From: Paracraurococcus lichenis
GTDB lineage: Bacteria > Pseudomonadota > Alphaproteobacteria > Acetobacterales > Acetobacteraceae
Assembly (NCBI RefSeq): GCF_030657435.1
Contig: NZ_JAUTWS010000011.1
Span: 62,001 to 126,000 of the forward strand
DNA: 64,000 nt
Reading direction: 5' to 3'
In this document: piece after piece, positions 18,844 to 27,914 of the stretch
How the letters are laid out: the number at the start of each line of letters is the position of its first letter
How positions within the stretch are numbered: position 1 is the stretch's first letter
Notes under the pieces: generated by a model
The model's input: the letters and a program-made list of their open reading frames with translations, nothing else
Databases searched by the model: none
What the model was told of the DNA's origin: nothing
Made by a program: the position numbers and the translations under genes

Positions 18844-19107
18844 TTGTTCCCCGATCCCGAAGCCGTCCTGCGGGCCGGCATCGCACTCCTCGCCATCCTG
18901 CTGCCGCTCTGGCTGATCGCCCGCGCGCTGCGCGGCAGCCGCGCGGGGCAGAAGGCCGGGCGCCGGCTGGCGGTGGAGGAGGCGCTGGCCCTCGATGCCC
19001 GCCGCCGGCTGCTGCTGGTCCGCTGCGACGGGCGGGAGGTGCTGCTGCTCACCGGCGGCGCGCAGGACGCCGTCATCGGCTGGCTGCCGCCGCGGGAGGC
19101 GCCATGA
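18844..19107 (+). CDS. fliO: flagellar biosynthesis protein FliO
   Basis: 87 aa from a TTG start with AGGAGG at 18831-18836, 7 bp upstream. One membrane helix (about residues 6-24), then the short FliO domain with LALDARRRLLLVRCDGREVLLLTGG (split) and DAVIGWLP. FliO helps assemble the FliP pentamer. Overlaps fliP by 4 bp (ATGA). No ATG start fits this frame near the ribosome site. Confidence 0.85.
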   Translation: MFPDPEAVLRAGIALLAILLPLWLIARALRGSRAGQKAGRRLAVEEALALDARRRLLLVRCDGREVLLLTGGAQDAVIGWLPPREAP

Positions 19108-19841
19108 GGATCCTCCTGCCGCCCCTCCTCCTGCTGCTCGCCGCGGCGCCGGCCGCGGCACAGAGCGTCAGCATCGACCTCGGCGCGGCCGGCCAGCCCG
19201 GCGCGACCTCGCGCCTCGTGCTGCTGACCGCGCTGGTCGGGGTGCTCTCCCTCGCGCCCTCGCTGCTGGTCATGGCGACGGCCTTCACCCGCATCACCAT
19301 CGTGCTGGCCCTGCTGCGCAGCGCCATCGGCGCGCAGGGCGTGCCGCCGAACCCGGCGCTGATCGGCCTCTCGCTCTTCCTCACCCTCTTCGTCATGCAG
19401 CCGGTGCTGGAGCAGAGCTGGACCGCGGGGCTGCAGCCGCTGATGGAGGCGCGGGTCGGCGAGATCGAGGGGCTGCAGGCCGCGGCCGAGCCCTTCCGGC
19501 GCTTCATGGCCGCCCAGGCGACGGAGGCCGACCTCGCGCTCTTCCTCGACCTCGCCAGGCTGCCCCCCCTGCCGGAGGGCGCGGCGCCCGAGCAGATCCC
19601 CTGGCGCGCCCTGCTGCCGGCCTTCCTGATCGGGGAGCTCAAGCGCGCCTTCGAGATCGGCTTCCTGCTCTTCCTGCCCTTCCTCGTGCTCGACATGGTG
19701 GTGGCCAGCCTGCTCATGTCGCTCGGCATGATGATGCTGCCGCCCAACGTGGTGGCGCTGCCCTTCAAGCTGATCTTCTTCGTGCTGGTGGATGGCTGGC
19801 GGCTGGTGGCGGGGGGGCTGGTGCAGGGCTTCGGGGCGTGA
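19104..19841 (+). CDS. fliP: flagellar export gate protein FliP
   Basis: 245 aa with a cleavable signal peptide (residues 1-20) and four further membrane helices. Signatures include FTRITIVLALLRSAIGAQG, GLSLFLTLFVMQPV, ELKRAFEIGFLLFLPFLVLD (split) and MMMLPPNVVALPFKL. Core of the export gate with FliQ and FliR, which are encoded in the divergent operon. Confidence 0.98.
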   Translation: MRILLPPLLLLLAAAPAAAQSVSIDLGAAGQPGATSRLVLLTALVGVLSLAPSLLVMATAFTRITIVLALLRSAIGAQGVPPNPALIGLSLFLTLFVMQPVLEQSWTAGLQPLMEARVGEIEGLQAAAEPFRRFMAAQATEADLALFLDLARLPPLPEGAAPEQIPWRALLPAFLIGELKRAFEIGFLLFLPFLVLDMVVASLLMSLGMMMLPPNVVALPFKLIFFVLVDGWRLVAGGLVQGFGA

Positions 19842-19908
19842 CGAGGTCGTTGCGGAACGGCCATGCCGGGTCCTAGCCTTGCCGGGACCGCCTGGGGCCC
19901 GAACCGCG

Positions 19909-21378
19909 ATGCACCCGAGCCGCGCCGCCCTGCTCGCCCTTCTCCTCCTGCTGGCGCCGCGGGTCGGGTTCGCGGCAGCCCCGGCCAGTTGCCGCGGCGC
20001 CGGCGGCGCGCTGGGCATCGAGGCATTCCTGGCCCGCACGCTGGAGGCGGCGCCGGTGGGCGAGCCGAGCCCCCTGCCGGTCGAGGCGACGCGGCCGAGC
20101 GCCGCCGCCGATGCCATGGCCACCCTCACCCTGAGGTCGGGCGGCAGCGTCGCCCCGGAACGCTGGCGCGGCGCCGTCTTCATCGGCGGCGCCCGCAGCA
20201 AGGAGGCCGTGGTCGCCAAGTACCCGAAGGGGAGCTTCCCGACATTCCTCCGCACGCCGGTGCGGACCGACTTCGCCCGCACCGGACGCCGCGTCGATGT
20301 CGGCGCCCGCGACGACGGCCAGGTCACCCTGCGCATGGAGGTGCCGGAGAACCGCACCGGCTGGTTCAACGAGGTCTGGTATTTCGTGGTCGCCGCCTGC
20401 GACCCGGCGAACGGGGAGATGCTGGGCTTCGGCGTCACCGAGGTGCGGGTGAACCCCTTCGGCTGGTCGGTGGTGATCGCGGCGGGCGCGGCCCTCGTCG
20501 TCTGGCTCGGCGTCGCGCGCTGGGCCTGGTCGGAGCATGCGGACCGGCTGCAGGCCTGCTGGGCGCGGCACCCGCCGCCCGCCGCGCAGGCCGGCCAGGA
20601 CCCGGCCGATCCCTTCGGCCGGCCCGCCCGGTGGCATGACCTGGGCGAACCCCTGGTGCGCCGGCGCCTGGCCTGGAAGGCGCTCCGCGCCATCGACCCG
20701 GTCTTCATCAGCCAGGACGCGCTCGGCAGCGGCAGCATGGCGCGGCTGCAGATCCTGGCCTTCACCCTGACCGTCGGCGGCGTCGCCCTCTATGTCTTCC
20801 TGCGCAGCGGCGCGCTGTCCGAGATGTCCGCCGGTGTGCTCGAGCTGCTCGGCATCACCGCGGCGGGATCGAGCCTCGCGCAGCTCGCGGGCTCGACGCC
20901 GGGCCTCTCGGCGCGCAGCCGGCAATTGCTGCTCGGCACCGGCAGCCTGACGCTCGGCGCCGACCTGCCGGGCTGGCGGGACGTGGTGACCGCGAATGGC
21001 GAGGTGGACGTCACCCGCGTGCAGGCGCTGATCTTCTCCGGCCTCGCCATCGCCTCCCTGGTCGTGAACGGCGCCGCGAACCTCGCCGAATTCGCGCTGC
21101 CGCAGAGCATCGTGGCGCTGCTCGGGCTCAGCCAGGGCATCTATGTCTTCGGCAAGCTGGTGCCGAACGAGACGCTGCGTCAGCTCGAGCAGCAGATCAC
21201 CCTGGTCCGCTCCGCCGCGGCCGCCGCGCGAAGCGCCGCCCCGGCCGATGCGGCGGCAGCCGATACCGCCTTCGCCCAGGCGAAGGAGGCCGCGGCGGCG
21301 ACCGCCGAGAACATCTTCGGCGAGCGCTTCGACAGTCCCCGCTTCCGGACGCTCGCGCCGGTGGCCGTGCCGAGCTGA
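19909..21378 (+). CDS. unknown membrane protein with periplasmic N-terminal domain
   Basis: 489 aa. Signal peptide (1-22), a soluble domain of about 165 residues with ENRTGWFNEVWYFVV, a helix near 185-205, a charged linker, then helices near 285, 310, 370 and 400 and a helical C-terminal tail (ETLRQLEQQITLVRSAAA). GSGSMARLQILAFTLTVGGV precedes the membrane block. I do not recognise the family. It follows fliP by 67 bp but shows no motility motif; it may be independently transcribed. The stop codon overlaps a 42-bp palindrome. Confidence 0.65.
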   Translation: MHPSRAALLALLLLLAPRVGFAAAPASCRGAGGALGIEAFLARTLEAAPVGEPSPLPVEATRPSAAADAMATLTLRSGGSVAPERWRGAVFIGGARSKEAVVAKYPKGSFPTFLRTPVRTDFARTGRRVDVGARDDGQVTLRMEVPENRTGWFNEVWYFVVAACDPANGEMLGFGVTEVRVNPFGWSVVIAAGAALVVWLGVARWAWSEHADRLQACWARHPPPAAQAGQDPADPFGRPARWHDLGEPLVRRRLAWKALRAIDPVFISQDALGSGSMARLQILAFTLTVGGVALYVFLRSGALSEMSAGVLELLGITAAGSSLAQLAGSTPGLSARSRQLLLGTGSLTLGADLPGWRDVVTANGEVDVTRVQALIFSGLAIASLVVNGAANLAEFALPQSIVALLGLSQGIYVFGKLVPNETLRQLEQQITLVRSAAAAARSAAPADAAAADTAFAQAKEAAAATAENIFGERFDSPRFRTLAPVAVPS

Positions 21379-21418
21379 TACCGACCGGCAGACGTCACGA
21401 CGTCTGCCGGTCGGTATC
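21377..21418. repeat. 42-bp near-perfect palindrome overlapping a stop codon
   Basis: Two 19-base arms (21377-21395 and 21400-21418; left arm GATACCGACCGGCAGACGT) are exact inverted copies around a CACG loop. The first two bases belong to the TGA of the preceding gene. No T-run follows. Possible factor-dependent terminator, or a mobile palindromic repeat that inserted at the stop. Confidence 0.7.
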
Positions 21419-21569
21419 GCGCGCAGGGTTGGCGTGGCGGCTGCGCGCCAAACAACAAGCCATGGCGGACAGCACCTGTGCTGGCTGGCATGGCGCATCG
21501 GCGGCACCCGGGACAGGCACGACCGGGCCGGATGCGGTAGAATCGGCTTCCAACTGAGAGCCGCCGCGC

Positions 21570-21938
21570 ATGATCCTCGCCACCACCACCGTCATCCAGG
21601 GCCGCGAGGTCGACCGCTATCTCGGCATCGTCTTCGGCGACACCGTGCTCGGGGTGAATGCCTTCAAGGATTTCCTCGGTGGCCTGCGCGACATCATCGG
21701 CGGCCGCTCCGGCACCTATGAGCGGGAGCTGGGCACGGCGCGCGACGCCGCCATGCGGGGCCTCGTGGCGCAGGCCGAGGCGCTCGGCGCGCAGGCCGTC
21801 CTCGGCATCGACCTCGACTACGAGGTGCTCGGCAGCAAGAACGGCATGCTGATGGTGAGCGTGAGCGGCACCGCCGTCACCCTGAAGGGCGAGGCGGGCG
21901 TCGCGGCCGGCAGCCCCTGGGCCCGCGCCGGCGGATGA
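21570..21938 (+). CDS. YbjQ/UPF0145 family protein
   Basis: 122 aa, usual length. Family features: TTVIQGREVDRYLGIVFGDT, split by the first strand, FLGGLRDIIGGRSGTYERELG, AQAEALGAQAVLGIDLDYE and SVSGTAVTL. Often described as heavy-metal-binding-like; the true function is unknown. Ends ATGA on the Nudix gene, so the two are probably cotranslated. Confidence 0.9.
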   Translation: MILATTTVIQGREVDRYLGIVFGDTVLGVNAFKDFLGGLRDIIGGRSGTYERELGTARDAAMRGLVAQAEALGAQAVLGIDLDYEVLGSKNGMLMVSVSGTAVTLKGEAGVAAGSPWARAGG

Positions 21939-22423
21939 AGCCGCCGCAGGGCGAGCTCTTTCCCGCTACGACCAGGCCCCGCGCACCGCGCCGCACCAGT
22001 TGCGGCGTCATCGTCACGGAGGGAGAGCGGCTGCTGATCGGGCATGCAACCCGCTCGGCGCTCTGGGACATCCCGAAGGGCCTGGCCGAGCCGGGCGAGG
22101 ACCATCGCAGCGCCGCGCTGCGCGAACTGCGGGAGGAGACGGGGCTGGCGGCGCCGGCGGAGGCGCTGATCCCGCTCGGCCTGCATGCCTATCTCCGCGG
22201 CAAGGACCTCGCCCTCTTCGCCTGGCGGCCGGAGGCCATGCCGGATCCGGCCGCGCTGCGATGCCGTTCGCTCATGCGCCTGCCGGACGGGCGCTGGATC
22301 CCGGAACTCGACGCCTTCGCCGTGCTGCCCTGGGCGGAGGCGCTGCCGCGGCTCGGCAAGAGCATGCAGCGCGTCCTGCAGGACGTGCGGGACGGCCCGG
22401 ACTGGCCGTTCCGCGACACCTGA
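21935..22423 (+). CDS. Nudix hydrolase
   Basis: 162 aa. Complete Nudix box G49-x5-E55-x7-R63-E64-x2-E67-E68-x-G70 in GLAEPGEDHRSAALREL and REETGL. The N-terminal CGVIVTEGERLLIGHATRS is the usual first strand. The substrate (nucleoside diphosphate derivative) cannot be told from sequence. Overlaps the YbjQ-like gene by 4 bp; its stop lies 1 bp from the convergent speE stop. Confidence 0.9.
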   Translation: MKPPQGELFPATTRPRAPRRTSCGVIVTEGERLLIGHATRSALWDIPKGLAEPGEDHRSAALRELREETGLAAPAEALIPLGLHAYLRGKDLALFAWRPEAMPDPAALRCRSLMRLPDGRWIPELDAFAVLPWAEALPRLGKSMQRVLQDVRDGPDWPFRDT

Positions 22424-22424
22424 C

Positions 22425-23294
22425 TCACCCCTGCGGCAAGGTCTCGGCGATATAGGGCGGCAGGTTGAAGGCGCCGACATGGATCTCCGGCGTCCAGTAG
22501 CGCGTGATGCCCAGGATGCCCGCCGCCTCGGCGCGGCGGCGGATCTCCTCGACCGGCACGCGGCGCTGCGCCGCGTCCTTCGAGGCCCAGCCGAGCGTCA
22601 TGAAGCCGCCGACATAGGTCGGCACCGCCGCCACATAGGCCGATATGTCGGGGAAGGCCTTGCCGCGGCGGATGGAGGTCTCGCGCAACTCGTCGGCCTG
22701 CATGAAGGGCACGCCGCACTGGTTCACCACCAGCCCGCGGTCCGACAGCAGCCGCGCCGCATTGGCGTAGAACTCGTCGGTGAAGAGCACCTCGCCGACG
22801 CCGATCGGGTCCGTGCTGTCGACGATCACCACGTCGAAGCTGCCGGCCGCGGCTTTGCGGACATGGTCGATGCCGTCGCCGACGATCACCTCGGCCCGCG
22901 GATCGGTCCAGGCGTCGCCGCCGATGCCCGGCAGGTGCTCCTTGCAGAGACGGATGACCTCGCCGTCGATCTCGACCATCACGGCGCGCTCGACGCCCTT
23001 GTGCTGCAGCACGCGCTTCAGCACGCCGCCATCGCCCGCGCCGATGATCAGCACGCGCTTCGCCGACCCATGCGCCAGCAGCGGCACATGCGTCAGCATC
23101 TCCTGGTAGACGAACTCGTCGCCTTCCGTGATCTGCACCACGCCGTCGAGCAGCATGACGCGGCCATGCGTCTCGCTCTCGAAGATCATGATGTCCTGGA
23201 ACGCGCTCTGCACCCGGGCGAGCTCGCGCACCACCCGGAAGCGCTGGCCCCAGGCGCTGTAGAGGGTCTCGTTGACCCAGGAATCGGTCGCCAT
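22425..23294 (-). CDS. speE: spermidine synthase
   Basis: 289 aa. Transfers aminopropyl from decarboxylated AdoMet to putrescine. Contains QITEGDEFVYQEMLTHVPL, VLIIGAGDGGVLKRVLQHKG (the GGG[DE]G nucleotide loop, here GAGDGG), VEIDGEVI and DVVIVDSTDPIG with the catalytic Asp. Downstream of speD on minus with a hairpin between them. Confidence 0.97.
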   Translation of the reverse strand: MATDSWVNETLYSAWGQRFRVVRELARVQSAFQDIMIFESETHGRVMLLDGVVQITEGDEFVYQEMLTHVPLLAHGSAKRVLIIGAGDGGVLKRVLQHKGVERAVMVEIDGEVIRLCKEHLPGIGGDAWTDPRAEVIVGDGIDHVRKAAAGSFDVVIVDSTDPIGVGEVLFTDEFYANAARLLSDRGLVVNQCGVPFMQADELRETSIRRGKAFPDISAYVAAVPTYVGGFMTLGWASKDAAQRRVPVEEIRRRAEAAGILGITRYWTPEIHVGAFNLPPYIAETLPQG

Positions 23295-23314
23295 GGCGGT
23301 GTCCCTGACACAGA

Positions 23315-23342
23315 CGGGGCGGGACCTTGCGGCCCCGCCCCG
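23315..23342 (-). terminator. hairpin between speD and speE
   Basis: CGGGGCGGG (23315-23323) pairs with CCCGCCCCG (23334-23342), 10-base loop. It sits between the speD stop and the speE start, so it may set their ratio by partial termination or mRNA processing. Confidence 0.45.
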
Positions 23343-23366
23343 GCCTTCGCACGCTACGGTTCTATG

Positions 23367-23822
23367 TCAGCCGACCAGGCCGCGCTTGTGCTCGGCGAGC
23401 TGCACGCGACCGGGCTGGAAGCCCTTCTTCAGCACCGGGATGGCGAGATACGGGTTGCAGGCGCCGCAGACGAAGATGTCGAGCGCCGCGTAGTCCCGCT
23501 CCGGCCAGGTGTGGATGGAGACATGGCTCTCCGCCAGCACCAGCACGCCGGACACGCCGCTGTTCGGGCCGAAATGATGGAAGTGGCCGTGCAGGATCGT
23601 CGCACCGGTGGCGACGGCCGCCTCGCGCAGCACTTCGTCGATGTGCTCGGGATCCGCCAGGTTGGTGGCGTCCCATAGATCAATGATCAGGTGCGTGCCG
23701 GCGAATTTCACGCCGTCACGGCTGACAAAGTAATCCTTGGCCTCGCTCACCGAGGTCGCAGAATTCTGGGCTTCGCTCGGGAGCTGCTCCGAGACCATCC
23801 CCAGTTGGAGAAGAGCGTCCAT
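23367..23822 (-). CDS. speD: S-adenosylmethionine decarboxylase proenzyme
   Basis: 151 aa, prokaryotic class 1 size. The site ESHVSIHTWPE holds the autocleavage between Glu98 and Ser99, which becomes the pyruvoyl group; GTHLIIDLWDA and the His pair in HGHFHHFG are typical. The about 30-residue N-terminal extension is unusual for the short enzymes, so a later GTG or ATG is possible, but an in-frame ATG with GGAG fits here. Supplies the aminopropyl donor for speE. Confidence 0.95.
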   Translation of the reverse strand: MDALLQLGMVSEQLPSEAQNSATSVSEAKDYFVSRDGVKFAGTHLIIDLWDATNLADPEHIDEVLREAAVATGATILHGHFHHFGPNSGVSGVLVLAESHVSIHTWPERDYAALDIFVCGACNPYLAIPVLKKGFQPGRVQLAEHKRGLVG

Positions 23823-23979
23823 CGCGGGCTCCTGTTCCCACCAGCAGATGACCAGGGTGATCGGGGATCGATCAGGTCAACGGCGGCGGCATATGGGGCA
23901 AGGGGGTCGGGGGTGCAACCCATTTTTTCCGATCGGCGGCCGGAAAAACTGCCGCCCTCCCCCGCGGGGGACGCGGGAC

Positions 23980-26907
23980 TCAGCGCGTGACCGGCGCGCC
24001 TGCCCGCAATGCCTCCAGCCGCGCAGGCAGGCTCCGGAAAAGCTGCAGCTCCCGCTGCAGCCGCGGCAGATCGGCGAGGCCGCGCAGCGGATCGGCGGTG
24101 AGCAGGGCGAAGGCCTCCGCCAGCGGCCCTTCGCCCATCCGCGCCGCCGCGGATTCGCGCAGCGCGGCCAGCGCCGGCTCGTCACCCGCGAGCGCGAGCA
24201 GCGCCGCCTGCCGCAGCAGCAGCCGGCGCTGTGCATCGGCCAGCGTCGCGGGCGGCGCCGGCAGCGTCGCGGCGAGATGCGTGCCGAGCGCCGCTGCGGC
24301 GCCGGCCCAGTCGGTGGATTCGGTCAGCAGCTCCGCCAAGGCCTCCCCGCCCGCGGGACCGAGGGCGCGGAGCGCCGCCACCGCCTCCGGCACCCGGCCG
24401 CGCCTGGCGTCCAGCCGCGCGGCGAGCACGGCGCGGGGCTGCGCGAGGCCGGCCGGCAGTTCGGGCGCGGCGCTGTCGGCAAGCGCCGCCTCCGCGCCGG
24501 AGAGATCACTCTCCTGCAGCCGCAATGCGGCGAGGCGAAGACCGAGCGCCGCACGCGAGGTGCCGGCGGCGCGCTCCATCGCCTGCCGCAGCAGCGCCGC
24601 CGCCCGGTCGCCGAGATCGAGCGCGAGCAGCCGGTCCGCCAGCACCAGCATCGCTTCCTCGCCGCGCGGATCGGCCGGCAGCAGCTCGGGAAAGGCGTCG
24701 AAGAGCGCGACGGCGGCGAGCGGCGGCGATTCGGCAAGGCCGGCCAGGAAGGCGTCGCGGATCGCCGGCTGCAGCGCCTCTGCCTGCTCCGGCAGCATCG
24801 CCGCGGTCTCCCGCAGCAGGGCGAGCGCGCCGCGCGCATCGCCCGACCCGCGGCGCAGCGTGGCGAGGCGCAGCCGTGTCTCGAGCTCCTGCCGATCGCC
24901 GCGCCAGGCATAGAGCGCGGCCTCGAGCGCGCGCGCGGCCGCCTTCGCATCGATCGCCCCGGTGACGAGGCGCAGCTCCACCCCGCGGCGGATCGCCCGC
25001 GCCCGCGCCTGCCGGTCGCGGCCGGCCGCAGCACGGTCATAGAGGGCCAGCGCCTCCTCTGGCTTGCCGTCGAGTTCGGCGAGGATGGCGCGCGGCAGGA
25101 CCAGGTCCTCCGCCGCCTCGCCCGCCCTGCCAAGCAGCCGTGCCAGCGCGGCGCGCTCCCCCGCCTCGGCCAGCGCGAGGGCGGCGAGCGGCAGCAGCCG
25201 GGCGCGCAGCGCCGCCGGGTAGGCGAGCAGCAGGGGCATGGTGGCGGCGAAGCCCGGCCCGGCCTCCCGCCACTCGCCCTGCGCCGCGGCCAGCGCCGCG
25301 CGCCAGAGGGTCGCCTCGTCGCTCTCCGGCCAGTCCGGCGCCCGCAGCGCCCCGGCCTCGGCCAGGCGACCGGCCAGCAGCGCGGCGGCCCCGGCGAGCG
25401 CGGCATAGCCGGCATCGGCCGTGGCCCGCGGATCCTCGGCGAAGCCGAGGGCGAGCATGGCCTGCGCCTCCTGCGGCAGCCCGAGCGCGAGCAGCGCCTC
25501 CCCGGCCGCGCGGCGCTGCGCCAGGCGCGTGAGCGGCGCGGCGCCGGCAATCGCGGCCTGCAGCGCCTGGGCGCGGTTGAGGAGTTCGGCCGGCGGCTGG
25601 TCCGGCAGGTCGAAGCTGCGGGTCATGGCCGGTGCCGCCGGCGGCTGGGTGACGCCGGCATCCAGCGCGAAGCGAGCGCCACCGGCCGCGGCGATGCCGA
25701 AGCGGCCGCGCAGGGCCTGGACCGCGACGCCGTCCGACCGCGCCAGCACCGCGGCGCCGAGCAGGCTCGGCAGCAGGTCGAATTCCGGCAGGCGGCGCCC
25801 GACGGGCAGCGCCTCCGCCCCCTCGCGCAGGGTGCCGAGCAGCAGGGGCAGCCCGGTCTCCGGATCGGCCACCGGCACGACCCGGCCGGGGGCCGCGGCC
25901 TTCAGCAGCAGGCGGGGCGGCGGGCCGGGCTCGGCCTCCGGCATCAGCGCCGGTGCGCCCTCAAGGGCGGGGGCCGGGCGGATCGCCTCCAGCACCCAGC
26001 CCGCGGCCTCCCGCCGGGCGCGCAATTGGCCAGGCGGCGCCAGCGGCAGGCGCAGCAGCGTCGCGCCCGGCAGCGGGTCCGCCACCAGGGCGCCGAAGAC
26101 CGGATGGCCGCGCAGCGGGGCGAGGTCCGGCGCCTCCGCGCTGTCGAGCACCGCCAGCACCTCGCCACCGCGGCGGACCACCGCGGCCCCGGTGCCGGCG
26201 GGGACGGGCAGCAGCACGGCCTGACCGCCGGGCAAGGGCCGCGCAGGGCGGGCGGCAGGCAGCGCGACCGGGGGCGCCGGTGCAGCCGCTGCGGGCGCCG
26301 CCGGCGATGTGGGCATTGCCGCGACCGATGCGGCCGGTGCCGGGGGCGACGGCGCCGCCAGGGCGGGCGGTGGCGACGGCGCCTCCGGCGGCGCGGCCCC
26401 GCGCGTCCGGCGGGCCCGGGAGCGGGCCTCGACGGGCCCGGCCGGCGGAGGTGACGCCGCCACGGGCCGCGCCGCCGCCCGCGTCCGTTCCGGCGCGGGC
26501 GGCTGTGCCGGTGGATCCGCCACGTCCACCACCACCCGGGCGCCGAGTCGGTAGGCCTTCGCGCTGGCCCCGGGCCGCAGGACCAGGCGGATGCCCTCCG
26601 GCTCCTCGGCCAGCGACAGGAGGTTGCGCGGCAGGCGGGCCGGCGGCTGCAGCGTGGTCCCGGCCGGGACGCGCAGCAGCACGCCGTCGCCCTGCTGCTG
26701 CAGCGACCAGGCAGGCAGCGCCGGCCAGTCGAAGACCAGCCGGCCGAAGCCCGGATGGTCGCCGCTGCGGACCGTCACCCGCTCCGCCAGCGCGGCGGCG
26801 GGCGGCAGCGCCAGCGCGGCCGCGAGCGCCAGGACCTGCCAAGGCCGGGCGCCACCCATCCACGCCGGGGCGGGACGCCGCCCCTCGCCGGCAGGCCGCC
26901 GGCGCAT
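23980..26907 (-). CDS. large TPR/AMIN-like exported protein of the che-fli operon
   Basis: 975 aa. Signal peptide (about 20-41), an AMIN-like beta domain (VTVRSGDHPGFGRLVFDWP and LVLRPGASAKAYRLGARVVVDV, split), a Pro/Ala linker (about 130-235), a second beta-rich region to about 460, and some 500 residues of TPR-like Ala/Leu helices. The start ATG shares one base with the cheZ stop, so it belongs to the flagellar/chemotaxis transcript. AMIN modules bind peptidoglycan, which suggests a periplasmic scaffold for the motor or cell wall. I know no characterised homologue. Confidence 0.7.
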   Translation of the reverse strand: MRRRPAGEGRRPAPAWMGGARPWQVLALAAALALPPAAALAERVTVRSGDHPGFGRLVFDWPALPAWSLQQQGDGVLLRVPAGTTLQPPARLPRNLLSLAEEPEGIRLVLRPGASAKAYRLGARVVVDVADPPAQPPAPERTRAAARPVAASPPPAGPVEARSRARRTRGAAPPEAPSPPPALAAPSPPAPAASVAAMPTSPAAPAAAAPAPPVALPAARPARPLPGGQAVLLPVPAGTGAAVVRRGGEVLAVLDSAEAPDLAPLRGHPVFGALVADPLPGATLLRLPLAPPGQLRARREAAGWVLEAIRPAPALEGAPALMPEAEPGPPPRLLLKAAAPGRVVPVADPETGLPLLLGTLREGAEALPVGRRLPEFDLLPSLLGAAVLARSDGVAVQALRGRFGIAAAGGARFALDAGVTQPPAAPAMTRSFDLPDQPPAELLNRAQALQAAIAGAAPLTRLAQRRAAGEALLALGLPQEAQAMLALGFAEDPRATADAGYAALAGAAALLAGRLAEAGALRAPDWPESDEATLWRAALAAAQGEWREAGPGFAATMPLLLAYPAALRARLLPLAALALAEAGERAALARLLGRAGEAAEDLVLPRAILAELDGKPEEALALYDRAAAGRDRQARARAIRRGVELRLVTGAIDAKAAARALEAALYAWRGDRQELETRLRLATLRRGSGDARGALALLRETAAMLPEQAEALQPAIRDAFLAGLAESPPLAAVALFDAFPELLPADPRGEEAMLVLADRLLALDLGDRAAALLRQAMERAAGTSRAALGLRLAALRLQESDLSGAEAALADSAAPELPAGLAQPRAVLAARLDARRGRVPEAVAALRALGPAGGEALAELLTESTDWAGAAAALGTHLAATLPAPPATLADAQRRLLLRQAALLALAGDEPALAALRESAAARMGEGPLAEAFALLTADPLRGLADLPRLQRELQLFRSLPARLEALRAGAPVTR

Positions 26908-27500
26908 CAGTCGAAGCTCGCCAGCAGCCGGTCGATATCCGCCTGGGAGGTGGCGGCGGTCGGAAGCTGCGGGCCGTTCGCCAGCTTCTCGCCTTCCGTC
27001 CGGCCATCCGCCTCGGGCTCCGGCGCAGGCGGCGGCGCCTCCCCCGCGGCCGGCGCGAAGCTCGCGGTCACCGCCGCCACCCGCTTCTCGATCGCCTTCA
27101 GCGCCGCCACCACCTTGCCGATGCGCTGGCCGGTGATGTCCTGGAAGCTGCAGGCCTCGTAGATGCGGGTGACGGCGGAGCCGACCACCTCGGCCGCCTC
27201 GCCGGAGAGGCTCGGCTGCAGCGCCTCCAGCTTCTCGCAGCAGTCGAGGATCTCGTTGGTCGCCTCGGCGGTGTGCTCCACCACCGCGTCCAGTTCGTCG
27301 GTCGCGGTCGGGATGTGGCTGTGGTTGATGTCCTCGACCCGCAGCGCGGCGATTTCGGACTTGGCGCGCGCCACCTCGCGGCCGAGCGCCTCGAGCTCGG
27401 CGAGCAGCGCGGCCTCGGTCACCGTCATGGCGCCGGAGAGGCTGCCGAGGACGGCGCGCACCGCCTCCTCGATCCGGTCCTGGCCCTGTCCGTCAGGCAT
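26907..27500 (-). CDS. cheZ: CheY-P phosphatase CheZ
   Basis: 197 aa. Long helices with [11 protein letters not shown] and the catalytic motif FQDITGQRI, where Asp121 and Gln125 correspond to E. coli Asp143 and Gln147. The C-terminal [11 protein letters not shown] resembles the CheY-docking tail. Overlaps cheY by 8 bp and the TPR gene by 1 bp. Confidence 0.95.
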   Translation of the reverse strand: MPDGQGQDRIEEAVRAVLGSLSGAMTVTEAALLAELEALGREVARAKSEIAALRVEDINHSHIPTATDELDAVVEHTAEATNEILDCCEKLEALQPSLSGEAAEVVGSAVTRIYEACSFQDITGQRIGKVVAALKAIEKRVAAVTASFAPAAGEAPPPAPEPEADGRTEGEKLANGPQLPTAATSQADIDRLLASFD

Positions 27501-27873
27501 GCGCCATCACCTTCTCGATCTTCTCGCGCAGCGTCTCGGCGTTGAAGGGCTTGACGATGTAGTTGGAGACGCCGGCCTGCTTCGCCGCCACCACGTTCTC
27601 CGTCTTGCTCTCGGCGGTGATCATGATGAAGGGCAGGTCCTTCAGCCGCGCATCCGCCCGCACCTCCTTCAGCAGGTCGAGGCCGGTCATCGGCTGCATG
27701 TTCCAGTCCGAGATCACCAGGCCGAAGCTGCCGGCGCGCAGCTTGGCCAGCGCCTCCTGCCCGTCGGTCGCCTCCTCGACATTGTTGAAGTCGAGCTGCT
27801 TGAGCAGGTTGCGGATGATCCGGAGCATCGTCTTGTAGTCGTCGACGATCAGGACATTGGTGTTCTTGTCCAT
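27493..27873 (-). CDS. cheY: chemotaxis response regulator CheY
   Basis: 126 aa single receiver domain. Acidic pair Asp11/Asp12, phospho-acceptor Asp56 ([10 protein letters not shown]), Thr86 and Lys108 (VKPF). Phosphorylated CheY binds FliM to change motor rotation. Lies 41 bp after the motE-like gene in the fliL operon and overlaps cheZ. Confidence 0.98.
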   Translation of the reverse strand: MDKNTNVLIVDDYKTMLRIIRNLLKQLDFNNVEEATDGQEALAKLRAGSFGLVISDWNMQPMTGLDLLKEVRADARLKDLPFIMITAESKTENVVAAKQAGVSNYIVKPFNAETLREKIEKVMAHA

Positions 27874-27914
27874 GGGGCGGCTGCGCCTTCCTTTGCCGGT
27901 TGCGGGGTTGCGGG

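Noticed and set aside
23923-23948. Inverted repeat TTTTTCCG/CGGAAAAA near the end of the TPR gene as a terminator
   Set aside because: A 9-base loop and no T-run after the stem in the gene's direction; it may equally be part of the speD upstream region.
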